64,000 nucleotides of DNA, from assembly GCA_022702545.1 (NCBI GenBank), contig JAHRBC010000001.1, positions 1,116,001-1,180,000 of the forward strand, given 5' to 3'. The notes beneath the pieces are model-generated. The model searched no databases. It was not told where the DNA came from and saw nothing but the letters and a program-made list of their open reading frames with translations. How positions within the stretch are numbered: position 1 is the stretch's first letter; every line of letters begins with the position of its first letter. Shown here piece after piece: positions 48,326-60,710 of the stretch. The translations under genes were made by a program, and so were the position numbers. The DNA is from Phycomyces nitens. Its lineage: Eukaryota > Mucoromycota > Mucoromycetes > Mucorales > Phycomycetaceae.

Positions 48326-50744
48326 TCAACGTCGCGAATGTCGATTCCTACTCTTGCTAGCGTCTCTGCTCAGACTTCGTCTTCTCTTTTCATCTCTTCT
48401 GTTTCTATCGTAGCTAGAAGAGCGTGATCTTTGTCTTTGCCGTAATCGACCACGATCATCATCACGTTTTCTATGTGATCTTGGAGGACTATGTGAACGT
48501 TTTCTACTACTCTCCTTGGAATTATTGCTGTTCTCAATCGCATCAGATTCTCGGCGACGGTCGTCATCTTTTCGTCTTCTTTCAGTGTAATCTGCACGTC
48601 TTCTTTCTGGCGAATTTGCTCGGCTAGAACGTCGTCGACTATCTCCTGTTCGCGACTTTTCTAGAGTCTCGTCCCTCCTTCTATCCCTGGTTCGATGCTC
48701 AGACCAGCTAGCCTTTTCTTTTTCCTTTCCTTTCGCACTCTCCTTAACAGGTGATACCGACCGACGACTTGATCCATGTTGTTGTTTACTGTCAGAGATC
48801 GCCTTATCCTTGGAGCTATCTCTATGGCGTGGAGGCTCATCATCCTTTTGTGATTTGCTCTTCTTGGGATCCTTTTCTTCTCTATCATCCTTTTTATCAA
48901 CAATAATTGGCTCTTTTACATCGGCTTCTTTTTCAGGTGTCAGTGGCCGCTCATCTTCTTTAGAGGTTACTTTAGTCTTTTCAGGCTTTGTCGTCGACTG
49001 AGGACTCTCATCGCTCCTCTCGCTTTTCTCTTTATCATCTCTTTTGGTGTTACTATCCTTTTGTCGAGATTCAACCGACTCATTCTCTGTTGGGCGTCTA
49101 TTTTCACGACTTTTGTGCCGAGATACACTAGGTTCCTTTTCTGCCGAACGACGATTATTTGGACTTTTGTGGCGACGCTCAGAACGCGAACTTTCCCGTT
49201 CATCACGTCTTCTATCCTCACTACCGCGACGCTCAGACCGAGATGTATCTTTTTCTTTGTTTCTGCTTCTCCTTTCATCTCTTTTTCGGCCATCAGAGTG
49301 TCTACTGTTTCTGCGAGTGCTGGAATAAACAGGAGATCGTGACCATGATCGATGGCGAGAACGCGACCTGGATGGTGATTTGGATCTTGACCTTGATCTA
49401 GACAGTGACCTATAGCGTGAGCTTCGTGTAGATCTGTTGCGACGATTATCCTTCTTCTTCTTCTTGCGACGTGATCTCGTTCCTGACTTTCCATCGTCTC
49501 CATCATCAGTTTTATCACCAGATTTTGTGTCTAGATTGTCGACCAAGTCTGCTCCAAGACCTACAAGGTCCCATTGCTCTTCTGCCTTTTCCATAACCTT
49601 TGGAGCTTCCTTCTCTTTTAATTTATCGAGCATCTCTAGTGCCCCTTGGTGGGTAGGTTCCAGCCTCAATGTTCGCTCCAAGTGCTCCACAGCCTCACCT
49701 GGCTTTTTCTGCTCAACTAGCCTGTTGATTCAGAACGCATTAGAATTGCAATTTAATTGAACTTTATAGCATTCTCGATTTACCCTTCTGCGACTCGGTA
49801 CCAGCCTTCTGCATATTTTGAGTCCATATCCAAAGCCCTCTTATAATACTCCATTGCCTCCTTTATCCGCTTCTGTTCCAGATGCTTGATACCTTCAGCA
49901 ACCCTGATATTTTAGATGGCAAGGGTTTGTCAGAAAATAATTAGCTGGTTGTGTATGCCATGTAAAACATGGCCTGTCTCAGAGTATAGCAATAAATAAG
50001 AGATACATACGCGTCCTTGGCATAATTTCTATTTTGCACATCGCGCAACTCCATATAACTCTCAAGAGGTTGGCTTAGTTTCTGTCCCTGCAGACCACGG
50101 TCTTCAAGTGAAGCGCGGTACAAGGCAGAATCCAATAGACTTGGCTGGCGTGGTGCTTTGGGATGAACATTGAATAAGCTGGCTAGCCTGAGCCATTGAT
50201 GAGGATTCATTAGCATTGCATCGTCATGAATATTAGCATCCCATGCTTTCTGCTCAAATAATGTTAATGAGCTTGGTTTGGCAAATGCGAATCGTTCTTT
50301 TGGTTTTGTTTCTGTGGAATTGGAGCCATTTGATGACTCAAATTTAGCTTCGTCTTTTGGTTTTGCCTCGGTAGCCGTATCTTTTTCTTTGAGTTTCTTC
50401 TTTTCATCATGTCGTGTCTTTCGCTCTTTCTTACGACGCTCGAGGTCTCTGACTGCGTCAGCTCTCAACTTAGTCATCAGATTGGTAAATGTACTCTTTT
50501 GAGCAAACTGTTCCAAATGACTTTCAAAGGCAGCATTGCTTTCTTCTGCTGCTATAAACATATTATTGGATATCTTATTTGCATTTTCAGCAGTGTCATC
50601 GTCTTGGCTGTTTGATCTTGTACGCCTGTAAAGGTAGCGTTTCGACATTGGTGTTATTCCTGGTGTAGGTTCATCGACAGGAGGATCGCTATTCTTGCTT
50701 TTGATCGTCCACCCGGACGATTGTCTGCTGAGACTGGCTTCCAT
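48326..50744 (-). CDS. TPR protein with long Arg/Ser-rich C terminus (TTC14-like), 3 exons
   Basis: Exons 50744-50011, 49903-49784 and 49721-48326 give 749 aa. The N-terminal 245 residues have charged helices and a conserved-looking block (RFAFAKPSSLTLFEQKAWD and MNPHQWLRLASLF). Residues about 245-310 are two tetratricopeptide repeats (AVAEGIKHLEQKRIKEAMEY, YKRALDMDSKYAEGWYRV, EAVEHLERTLRLEPTHQGAL). From about 360 to the end is an RS/RD/KE-rich tail with many SRSRS, DRRRD and RSRSR units. That tail suggests a nuclear speckle or splicing-linked role. The layout resembles TTC14, but no S1 domain is seen, so the name is loose. Confidence 0.8.
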
Positions 50745-51120
50745 AGAAAATTAGTTTATTCGAACCAGTAGAGAGGAAATGTAAAGCTCTCTTGGTCTTT
50801 CATTCATTCAGTCTGAACCCCACGAGCCGTCACAAATGACGACAGCGGCCCCACAGACAGGGTGGATTTTCCAGTCTACCATGACACCCAAATAAAATAA
50901 AATGGAGAAGGGACTCCATAATCTTTTCTTAAAAGACAACAACAAAAAAAACACATATCCATGGCACATCTTGTCTTTAATACAGCCAAAGGACCCCAAT
51001 TCCAGATCCTTTATATCGTTTGACCCAAACCTCTTTCAATTGGCTTACAAGAGTGGCAAGTATCTCCCATTCCAAACACTCTCTCTTATCCAGACCTCTC
51101 GAGACAAGAATGTAAAGAAA

Positions 51121-51151
<31 letters not shown>

Positions 51152-51223
51152 TATATATATATCCAACATCTAAAAAAAATGTATTGTTTATTGTGCACAA
51201 CACTAGTTCCTCTTGGACTGCTT
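50745..51223. other. Intergenic with TA/CA tract
   Basis: TA and CA repeats lie at 51122-51164. Short ORFs here are on low-complexity sequence or run over the NDUFB9 last exon. Confidence 0.5.
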
Positions 51224-51699
51224 CTAATGATGGGATCCAGAGGAAGTGGGGAAATCCTATAGATACCAAACATATACATGTCCATGCATTAATAACCCTA
51301 GACGCTATACCCATAATACCTATAAACTTACCATGAGAGGAGGCAGGTTACGCTCCCACTTGGTACCTTCAGGGCCCATGGGAACTATAAAACAGGACAA
51401 AGGATGTCAAGATGGGCATCAAAAATCAACTTGATTAGTGCAAACTTACGCTTGTATGGATCGGGATGTGCCCAGTCCTTGAGCTCCTGCTCAGTCTTGG
51501 CAAGGATTGCCTGGAGTTCCTTTGGGCTGCTAATATGCTTGTTGCGTTCGAACTGAGCGCGAATGTCGAGTGCCTTTTGGCGCCACAAGTCGCGCTGAAT
51601 GTACCAATCGAGGGAGAGCTTCAAGGAGCGCTTGTACAAAGACTGTACATGCAGTCTATGGGCATTCTTGAACGCTGTTGATACAGCAGGAGTTGACAT
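51224..51699 (-). CDS. NDUFB9: NADH:ubiquinone oxidoreductase B22 subunit (NDUFB9), LYR family, 3 exons
   Basis: Exons 51699-51450, 51384-51332 and 51256-51224 give 111 aa. It contains the LYR-type stretch SLYKRSLKLSLDWYIQRDLW and the subunit signature IRAQFERNKHISSPKELQA, then HPDPYK and PMGPEGTKWERNLPP. This is an accessory subunit of the complex I membrane arm in mitochondria. The upstream in-frame extension in the same reading frame is not needed; the ATG at 51699 starts the conserved region. The last intron has a good GTAAGT donor, but skipping it would only shorten the end by a few residues. Confidence 0.9.
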
Positions 51700-51991
51700 G
51701 ATGGATAGGTTTACAAACAAAGCAGAAAAGACTACATTTGTTTGGGTATCACTATTCGCACCTCGATTGGAGTCCAGCCTTGTTTTTATTGCGTCATTAA
51801 ACGTGACGACTCTTCTCATGCCCTCCTCTTTCTTTATTTTATTTTATTTTATTTTTGTCTTGTGCTCATCCTGTCCAAATAGGCTTGTGTAATCCATACT
51901 AATTCAAAAAAAGAAAAAGAGAAAAATCATTGAAAGGTTAAATTGACAATCTTTGATATGTTTTATTAAACCGCGTTTTTATTGAGGAGTA
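51700..51991. other. Promoter of NDUFB9 and short intergenic gap
   Basis: A TTTTA tract lies at about 51835-51857. No gene is visible. Confidence 0.4.
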
Positions 51992-52630
51992 ATGTTGCCT
52001 TTTAAGTCTGAATTCTGTAAATATGAACAAGAGTTAAATAATAATGATAAGCAGGTACAAAAGTTGATCGAGACTCCTCTACCTTCTAAGTATATGAAGT
52101 ACAGGGTTCAAAGCGTGTTTGAATTTGAATTTAAAGTATGGCGGTTTATGGAAATTTTACGAGGACGATGCTATCCGTACATAGATGAGTGCTTAAAATG
52201 TTCGTATGATAATAGATACTACAAATGAAGAGCTACCTAGATTTCGTTGCTTCCATTACTCCTTGACATTCTAGACAGTTAATTGGTTTTGCAAAAGTAA
52301 CGCTGGCTGCATACATTAGCAGTAAACCGTTTCATCTGTTTGTGAAAATGTCAAGCAATTTTCTAAACCAAGCTAATTATCTCCAAAAAGAATAAAAATC
52401 TTGTACTACTTTGAGTGTTGTTTGGCTTGATAACAATGCTTGGATATGGCTTGAATTTACACGATAGTAAACAAATCCATTGCTGGACCAATCAATATAG
52501 TCAACGTCTTTATAGATAATGTCAAGGAAGCTTTGAAGAATATTTATAAGCAATAAAAAAAAACCCCAGAACAGTGCTCATCCAAGCTTTGTACTTCGAG
52601 ATGATCAGTTTAATGTTTAGTGCAACGATT
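51992..52630 (+). pseudogene. Decayed coding relic, unidentified
   Basis: The first 78 codons are open (FKSEFCKYEQELNNNDKQVQ, then PLPSKYMKYRVQSVFEFEF and YPYIDECLKCS). Further protein-like pieces continue after stops and frame changes: NKSIAGPINIVNVFIDNVKE at about 52472, then KNPRTVLIQALYFEMISLMF near 52562. The first frame has no ATG start. This looks like the remains of a longer gene, perhaps one copy of a dispersed family. No family is recognised. Confidence 0.4.
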
Positions 52631-52734
52631 AGGCAATGAGTTTGTATTTATACACATATATAAAGAATGAAAAAAAAAATCTTTTCAGTAGTTTCCCTTT
52701 CTTTGTATCTTTTCAATCGTTTATATTCAATACA

Positions 52735-54798
52735 ATGGTCTCGGAAGAATTAAAGGATACTAAAGTGTACAAATATGTGATTGCAATGGGTATTAATTGT
52801 GTATTATTTTCAATCACTTGAAATACTAATCATTGATATTCTACTAGATCTCGGAGCAGTCTATTCTGGCTACACCATTGGGAGCATGAAAGAAAAAACA
52901 TTGTATTTTCCAGACATGTAATTTTTATCCCCACAGAAAAAGTCCATTGTTACTAAAGCTGTGCGTGCTTGTGCTTAGGTCAGCAAATGTTGGACCTGGT
53001 TGGGAAAAAAAGGATATGCCTTCTTCAGTGATATATACAACACATACTTGGTGGCAAGCCAAGTGTGGAAAGGAAGCCGAAGAAAAATTCAAGAACAAGC
53101 CCACCCATCCATACTACATACCTGCACCTAAAGCAAAACTAGGCCAGGAATACATGGATAAAACCAAAGTAGACCCACCCCAGACTAAACCCTCTTCTAC
53201 AGAAGCCATGGCATCCAATATTTCTTCGGAAAGAGGTAAAAAATCAAATTAATAATGATTATATAGTAGATACTAAATCATGCTCTAGCTTTTTACGACT
53301 ATTTTAAATACATGCGCAAAAGTATCGAGAAAACTTTGCCTTATCGATACACATCAAGGGCCAAGCTCTCCGACTGCGTATTCTGCGTAGGAGTTCCGGC
53401 TACATGGACTAATGAACAAAAGGGTCTTGTTAGAGAGGCTGCTACATATGCCCATCTCCTTTCCCCACCCGATAACTCCCACAAAATGGTGTTTGTTAAC
53501 GAGTGTGAAGCAACGGCTTTGTACATTGAGGAACATAATCCTGAGATTGATGAAGGCGACTTGTATATGATTTGCGATGCTGGTGGAGGAACCGTTGATC
53601 TTACCGTATTTGAAAAGGGTCCCCCCTCAAAAAAAAGACAGCTCAAACAAATAACCATGAGTACCAGTACTTTATCTGGGTCCAAGGATTTGGACAAAGA
53701 ATTTAAACTTTTATTGGATCCAGCTTATAAAAAAGGGAAAGATGAGAAAGACGGATACGAAAAATACAAAAATATATATGATATTCTTCGTGAGTTCCAC
53801 GAATTAAAGGTAAAGTCCATGGAGCTATTACGTTATCAAGAGCGAGTATAATGACATTTTTCTTTCTGTTCTGATTTTCATAGAAAACATTTAATGGTGA
53901 TCAATATGACCTCGATCAAAATGACTGGGAAGCCTTTATAGTCAAATGCAACAGGATTAAGAGAGAAAAAGATCACAATCTTTCATTTGATTCAATCCTT
54001 AGCCGTGTATTTGATCCAGTGGTCTGTAAAATAATCGATGCAATCGACGAACAACTTGTACAGCTTGAATCCGGAAGATCGATTAGGATGTTCATTTCCG
54101 GAGGATTCGGACAATCGCCATATCTTCAAAAACGAATCCAGGACAAGTTTGAGGAGAAGATTAAGAATATCCAGATTGTTAAAGACGGACACAAAGCCAT
54201 CATGTCAGGAGCAACCATGTTTATTAAGTCCGTGCCACTCAGTATTCAGCGTATCTCGTGCTTCAACTATTATGTCTCCGTATGCTCAAAAAAACATAAT
54301 TTTAAACTGCGCAACACCCAGTGCGGTGACCACAAATGTCTTGTTGAAAGGGAAAAAGAAATTACAATTGGACAAACGATCACTAACACCTTTAAATTGA
54401 AAAAGAATGTTAATCCATTAATATGTAAGCTTTATTTAGTATTTTATGAACATAAACTAATAATATTATCAATAGCTTTGGATGCGTATGATCAACACGG
54501 CGGCCCACACAAAAATGATTCTTCTCATTTGAACCATACTCTGGTCATTTACGAAGTTGAATTTTTTTCGGAATCAAATAAATTTGCGGAATCTGACGAG
54601 TTCACTGTGGAAGTAACGTTTCTTGAAGCTTCGATTGACATAAAAGCAAAAATCGAAAAAAACACCTATACCTTGACAAAAGTCTGGGATTCTATTACGA
54701 AGAGGAAAGAACATATGTACGATTTCATAACCCAATCATCTTTTGTTAGGCGAGATTTAAAATATACTTTGGAAACTTTATCAAAAAGTGAACCGTAG
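52735..54798 (+). CDS. HSPA12-like Hsp70-family ATPase, 6 exons
   Basis: Exons 52735-52789, 52848-52917, 52979-53235, 53289-53809, 53884-54424 and 54476-54798 give 588 aa. The actin-fold ATPase motifs are all visible: phosphate 1 IAMDLGAVYSGYTIG near residue 20, phosphate 2 CDAGGGTVDLTVFEKG, and the adenosine loop FISGGFGQSPYL. The layout and the GWEKKDMPSSVIYTTHTWWQ stretch resemble animal HSPA12A/B and the expanded fungal family rather than canonical Hsp70. There is no standard EEVD end or substrate domain. It is probably a cytosolic ATP-dependent chaperone-like or signalling protein. The last intron (51 bp) is a multiple of three without stops, so its retention would give a longer, still open protein. 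Confidence 0.85.
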
Positions 54799-55058
54799 CA
54801 ACTATAAAATACTAATATATATATATATAACTACCAACCCAAACATGTATAAAATATTTTAATTTTCTAAATAACCAAGATATTTTTGTATATTAAACAC
54901 GATGACTATAAATAATAATAATAATAAATCATTAGACTGAATCAACCTTGCTTGAATCTACTGATATATATATATATATATTTGGTCTTTCAATTATTTT
55001 TCTGTGGCTATCGACAGGTGGGACCACATAATACACTGTATTTAGACCACTTTACAGT
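54799..55058. other. Convergent gap with AAT and TA tracts
   Basis: Small AAT and TA runs (about 54914-54927 and 54965-54981) lie between the HSPA12-like and POT1 genes. Confidence 0.5.
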
Positions 55059-56978
55059 TTATTCGAAATAAAATTTAGTATCTTTCAAGACATACTTGGC
55101 TATACCATTCTGTCCATTTACTTGCACACATTTAACGCAAAAATCCAAGTATATCTTTGGGTCATCTTGTTTGGGACATAACTTTAGCATCCTTCCATAC
55201 AGTTGTTCTGCCATTTCAGTACTTTCGAGTGCACTAGTAAATAGGAGAGATATTTAATAATCTTTTTTTTTTTGCACTTGAATTTTCCAAAAAATAAATA
55301 AGAAAGACATGTAGGCTTACAGGGCTTGTGGAATATCCGGGAATAAATTGTACTATACATATACTCGTGTCAGTCCAATGATACCAATAGTCATATTAAA
55401 GTCCTAGAAAACACGAAATACTTGCAATGTTGTTTCCAATACAGAAAATATGTAACTGATCTCCTCGGGCATCCTCTAGGAACAAGCAGAATCTGTACTT
55501 CAAGTCATTCAGGGTATTGTTGCAGTACATGCATGTCTTTAATGTTCTTTTAAAGCTAAATAGACAGTTAGTGTTACTGCTATTATTTGGTATTGGGATT
55601 ACTTACTATCTCTCACAGTTTTTACACCATTGCAAAAACCAATCCGCTGGATCAAGGGATCTAAAGTCTGTAACACAGCCTCTGATCTTGTAGTGATTTC
55701 CAATCTATAGATATATTGATCAATATCCAGACATCAAGTTTAGATATCCCATATTAAACTCACCACTCCTTCTGTCTGCATCTGGATAAACGTTGTTAAT
55801 GGTAGGATATCTAGGGTAGATATGACTAGTATAGATGCTTATTAGGATTTTTTGTAATATATACTGTATATTTATCTACCTGATCTGGGCTCTCTAAGAT
55901 TAATACTGTCTGTGCACAATAGGTTTTTTGGCTTGATTTCAACGCTCTCAGTCTTGGGTACCATCTTGCTATGTTCATTTGCAGATTCTGCTCGTCTATA
56001 AAGTACATTTATAGTGTAAGCAACATCTTGAATACCAATAACTTACTTACAATTTGATGTCTGCTAATCTCTTATCATCAGGAGACAGTTTAATTACTTT
56101 CAAGGTGTGTACGGCACTTAATACATCGCCATGGATACTGATCTCCATGATGTTCTGTTTAGTGATCTTGCGTCTTCCGTTTACTATCATTACATAATCT
56201 CCACGTTCCAAGTCTGGGCATTTCTCAGCATGTTCATCCCATAATGTACACCACATTATCAGTTCTCGAGAAATGCCATTATATGGGCTTGTGTTATTTC
56301 CAGGATGCGGGTTTGGAGTGAAATCTGTCAAGGCTAGAGTCTTGGTTACTGTAGCATATCGACATCCGAGATACTGAAATAATATTATTATCAAGGCAAA
56401 CCGATACATAGATCAAGACTTACAAGACCAATAAAGTTGCAATAAGGAAAGTTATTCTCTCCAATCTCTTTTGTAGTCAAGAAAGGTTTGCCTTGATAAT
56501 ATGTATAAGTCTTTGGAGGCTTTTCTATTGATCCTTCTTCTTTCTCTGCTGGTTTATCTGGCAATGGCCCCCCGGATTCTTTGTACCATTTTTGCAGTAC
56601 TTTTGCAATACCAAGATCTTTGTCCGAGCATACAAAATTCTGGTTTGAGTTTTGAATTGGTTCAAGATCATGGATCGATAGAGTGGTCCAGGACGCTGAA
56701 AAGTATCTTGTAGAAAGCACACCTCGAGTCTCCCCTTGATATATTGATAGCTAGCATAATAAAGAGTGATATTGAGATCACAAGGTATTCAACACATCTA
56801 CTTACTGTCAATCCCCGACAAATCATAATATCGCCAACGTTTCCTACAGGAAGATATTCCTTTTGAGCATGAAATGATTGGATCTTGCGCCCATTTGATA
56901 TCCCAGTAGACGGGTCGACAAGGGTAAAGAACCTAGAAGAATCTTGGATTTCAACAAAAGATTATTATTATTATTATT

Positions 56979-57012
<34 letters not shown>

Positions 57013-57257
57013 GGTGATTGAAAATTTGGCGCTGGTGGCATCCATACCACGCTTTTCAGTGTGAGGCACGACAATATCTCTCATATTTGATATTACACCC
57101 CAGACTTCTTGATTACGCGAAATTTTCTGGTCTGCAATGAGAATCCCATCAAGTGCCTTTGAGGTTTAATTTAGAATGTGTCTAGTCTGCCTATTCCAAC
57201 AGTCTAATTACACACCTTGATTTCTGATGCAAGATCGATATTGATTCCTTCTGACAT
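55059..57257 (-). CDS. POT1: Protection of telomeres protein 1 (POT1-like), 11 exons
   Basis: Exons: 57257-57216, 57156-57048 (or to 56988), 56942-56806, 56750-56424, 56373-56051, 55995-55880, 55810-55764, 55704-55607, 55555-55426, 55352-55321 and 55233-55059; 511 aa (531 with the longer exon 2). OB-fold 1 carries WGVISNMRDIVVPHTEKRG, FFTLVDPSTGISNG and VGNVGDIMICRGL. OB-fold 2 carries CNFIGLYLGCRYATVTKTL, ALTDFTPNP, DLERGDYVMIVNGRRK and HTLKVIKL. These match the telomeric single-strand binding region of POT1. A C-terminal module has zinc-type cysteines (WCKNC, CMYCNN). It would cap the chromosome-end G-strand in shelterin. Intron 9 (55353-55425) needs a GC donor (ATT then GCAAGT). Which exon 2 donor is used is open. 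Confidence 0.82.
56965..57012 (-). repeat. TA and AAT microsatellite at the POT1 exon 2/intron 2 boundary
   Basis: About 15 TA units and about six AAT units lie at the start of intron 2. If the GTATAT donor is used, eight codons of the tract become part of the coding sequence (Tyr-Ile repeats). Confidence 0.85.
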
Positions 57258-58115
57258 TTTGAGCAAAGCAAAAAAAAAGAAAGAAAGAAAAGGCTAATAG
57301 ACTTGTGGTTGTCAAGAAAGCTGTCACGTTTTTCATATTTATGCCTGTTCTTACAAGATGATCAAAATATGTGTCCATTGGTCATTAACAACCAAATGAC
57401 ATGTTCTTGTGATGTCAAACATATTCTTGATGCTTTTATAATTTAGAGAGACCATGAGACCATTGATCAATAGTTGGTAAATAGTGGATGTATTCTACAT
57501 TCAGTGATTTACATCTCATTTACCAGCCAAGTGTTGAGAATACTAGCCTTTTAAGAAAAATGAAGAGCATTTGGTCCATGGAGAATATGCCATGTTTGCA
57601 TCTTGTAAAATGCGACTTGTGATATTCAATACCAGGATTCTTAATATAAACTGCTTGGCAAAAAAAAAGAAGAAGAAAAATGGTGTCCACTCTTGGCTTA
57701 TATGGCCACCCAAACTATGGTGTATCCAAGGATCAATACACTCAACTAACTCTAGACACAGTGTTTTGAGCTTGTTTTGTGGTTCAAGGCAGTACTCTAT
57801 TACGCAAATAACGAGGCTAATTAGCTAAAATATACTCGTATTTGGCATCTTTAAAGACATAAAGTATTTGGTCTCTTGCAAATAAACCCACACTGTTAAT
57901 GGTGTAGAGAAGCTACGAGTAACTTGATAGCTTTGATGTCGGACATTATAAAATGAAAGATTTTGTCTGGCTCTGTGATATATACACATATATACATATA
58001 TAAAAAACCTACTCTACCAACTGACCCTTTATTTTTGGTCGTCTCCTTCCCCTCTTTTATATACACACATTTTTTTTAATCTCTCGGTGATATAAGAAAG
58101 CACATTCATCTCACA
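57258..58115. other. Divergent promoter region between POT1 and THOC1
   Basis: 858 bases separate the two start codons. TATAAAA is near 57947. An ORF at 57571-57828 lacks support. Both genes are housekeeping nucleic-acid factors, so a shared promoter is possible but not shown. Confidence 0.45.
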
Positions 58116-60602
58116 ATGTCCAAATTTGCTGATTTCCGTCTGCATGCTCAAAAGGCAGTGTCAGAATGTATTGACGCAGCAGCACATCACAGACAATCAA
58201 CAAATACCAACACATTATCACCACAATTCGTCCAATCACTTGTCCAGACTCATATTGCACCAATCGGTGGATCAGAAAACATCTTGGACGTGGTGTTGGT
58301 GGAAGGCAAGGCTGACTGGAGAAAGAGTGCCTTGGAACTTGTGTTCCGTAGATCGCTTTTGGATATTATGGCAAGCCTATTGGATTTCTACACTCGCAAG
58401 ACATTAACCCCAAATACTATCGACTTTAGAACAAATGGCCAGAAGCCGAGAAGGAGCGCTTCTACCAGCTCTCGGACTGTCTCGACATTGCCCTGACTAG
58501 CTCAGAATCAGGTAAGGATATCTTTGGGCCTATAAGGAAGGATCTGATATGAAATGGGAATCCTTATATATAAAAAAATAATGGCACCCTAGATTATCTG
58601 GATACCGTCATTCCCCTCACCTTGATCGAAGAACTCTTGGATGTCCACACAATAGCAGGCTGTGAAGACTTTTTTGACTATGTTGAAAAGAGAAAGGAAC
58701 ATTTGATCGTGGTATGTGTTTTTTTTTATTGTCCAACATACGTGTATTTAATTACCTGACCTCGACTATGTACAGAATATGGTTCCTGGTAGAGGAAAGG
58801 GGCTGGTTCTTTTGCGTATGTGCAACGAGATGCTACGAAGACTATCTCAAGAAAAGAACATGGTATTCTGCGGTCGCATTCTCATGTTTCTTGCCAACTC
58901 TCTGCCATTGGGAGAACGATCAGGTATATTGAAATATGGTGTATCTTGAGCAACTATTGACAGCCTACACTTTTCAAAGGTGTGAATCTGAGGGGAGACT
59001 TTAACAACGAGCCCATACATTGTGATAAGGATGAAGATGTCGACGCCGATCCAACTATGACAGGTGCGATGACTTGCGATTCTCTACACACCATTGTCCA
59101 CGTCCCATTGACACCTGTACACTAGATGAGCAAAAGGCATTCTACAGATTATTCTGGTCCATCCGAAAATACTTTTCGAGTCCACCGACCATTTTCCAAG
59201 GCGACAATTTTATTGAATTACAAAAGGTAGAAATCCCACTAGTCTCGCTTGATGCTCAACCTTTTGAATCTAGGGTGCAGAGGCCATTTTAGAAAGATTC
59301 CAAAAGATTGCTAGCCAAGAAAAGGCCATGTCAGGCGATTCGGATACTGTAGAGACTTGTGGAAGGAAAAGAAAGAGAATGGCAGGCAGTACAGTAGACG
59401 ATCCTGATGATGCAGAAGAAATGTTGAAAGAGATCAACCATGACTATCAATTTCCACGACTATTGAGCAGCAGAAAGTTGCTTGAATTAGAGGTATGTTT
59501 AGTAAGGAATGAAAGGAGGCTTACAGTGCTTTGTCTAGATGGAAGACGCTAGGTTCCGTCGTAATGTGATTGTCCAGTTCTTGATCCTGTTTCAATATCT
59601 TTCTGGATTCACACAAGCCGAAAAGGACAATACACAGCAGTTGTTAGCTGCTCGTGGTGCTACAAAGCAATCTCTGGCTCAGCCTCCCTTTAATTTGGAA
59701 GAAGAGCAGGTAAGCAAAATGTAACATTGGTCTGCAAGTATCTAAGTATTTGAATAGAACCAATGGGTTATTAACATGCGGGAATCTCTCTTGAGTCTTT
59801 TGCGATTAACAAAACCACACGGTGAGCTGTACACAGATATTGTGCTTACAATACTGCGCCATGAGCGCAACTGGGTAAACACTTTTTTTTTCTTTGGAAT
59901 ATAAGCTTGGATAGCATGTTAAATATGAGTATATTTCTAGATTATATGGAAAGCATCTGGCTGTCCTGCATTTGAAAAGCCTCCGATCAATACTGAAGAA
60001 TTGAAGCAGATGTGGCTAAACAAGAAACCTCGAATGACAGTAAGATTCCTGCTCACTAGGGCTGTCCTGACTGCCTTTTGTCAATCTAGAGACCTTCTCC
60101 TGCCTATCGATTCTCCTATGGCAATGTTGAAATGACTCAGATGTATGGAAAACCGCATGAGACATTGAGTGAGGTGATGATGTAAGTAGAGCAGTTGGTA
60201 TGGCCAAGTTAAACACCAATTGATATCGGGTGGGTACACAGTTCTAGACGCGAGATACCTGAACCTGTACTTGTGCTCGAAAAGGCACTCGCAGAGTTAA
60301 AGGCCAATGCAGCCACATCTTCAATTGAGGAGAGATTTGATCTTGCCAATGGTGCATTGTTTCAAGCTACTCGCCTGATATGTCGGTCGCATGCGTACCT
60401 GATACCCAAGGTGTATCTGTCAAAGAAAGAGATTTACAAGGTCCTTTGGGAATCCAATTCGAATACTGAAGAGAAGCCTGTGACCGATGTCAAGACAGGC
60501 CCTGAAAGAGGTACAGGAGAGCCGGTGACTGAGCGCCATGTAGAGGCCGAAATTCAGGTGCTTCAGAGTGCAAAGGAGTTATTGTCCAAAGAAATGTTGT
60601 AA
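58116..60602 (+). CDS. THOC1: THO complex subunit 1 (THOC1/Hpr1), 12 exons
   Basis: Exons: 58116-58370, 58430-58511, 58593-58711, 58776-58923, 58980-59063, 59126-59226, 59274-59492, 59539-59709, 59758-59874, 59941-60039, 60090-60181 and 60248-60602; 613 aa. The core signature FFDYVEKRKEHLIV, then NMVPGRGKGLVLLRMCNEML, RRLSQEKNMVFCGRILMFLA and LPLGERSGVNLRGDFN is diagnostic of THOC1. A basic KRKR at the Lys/Arg-rich stretch in exon 7 may be a nuclear signal. THO couples transcription with mRNP packaging and export and prevents R-loops. The first intron (58371-58429) must use a GC donor: ATG then GCAAGC. Read through, the same frame stays open but ends in a stop; only GC-AG splicing yields the conserved continuation. 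Confidence 0.93.
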
Positions 60603-60673
60603 AAAAAAAGGAATCATAAATGTGTATAATGAGAAGCAAATAAGTAAATACATAAATGAATAAAAAGATAAAG

Positions 60674-60710
<37 letters not shown>

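Noticed and set aside
48424..49760. Several plus-strand ORFs opposite the TPR-RS gene
   Set aside because: They mirror the biased Arg/Ser codons of the minus-strand gene.
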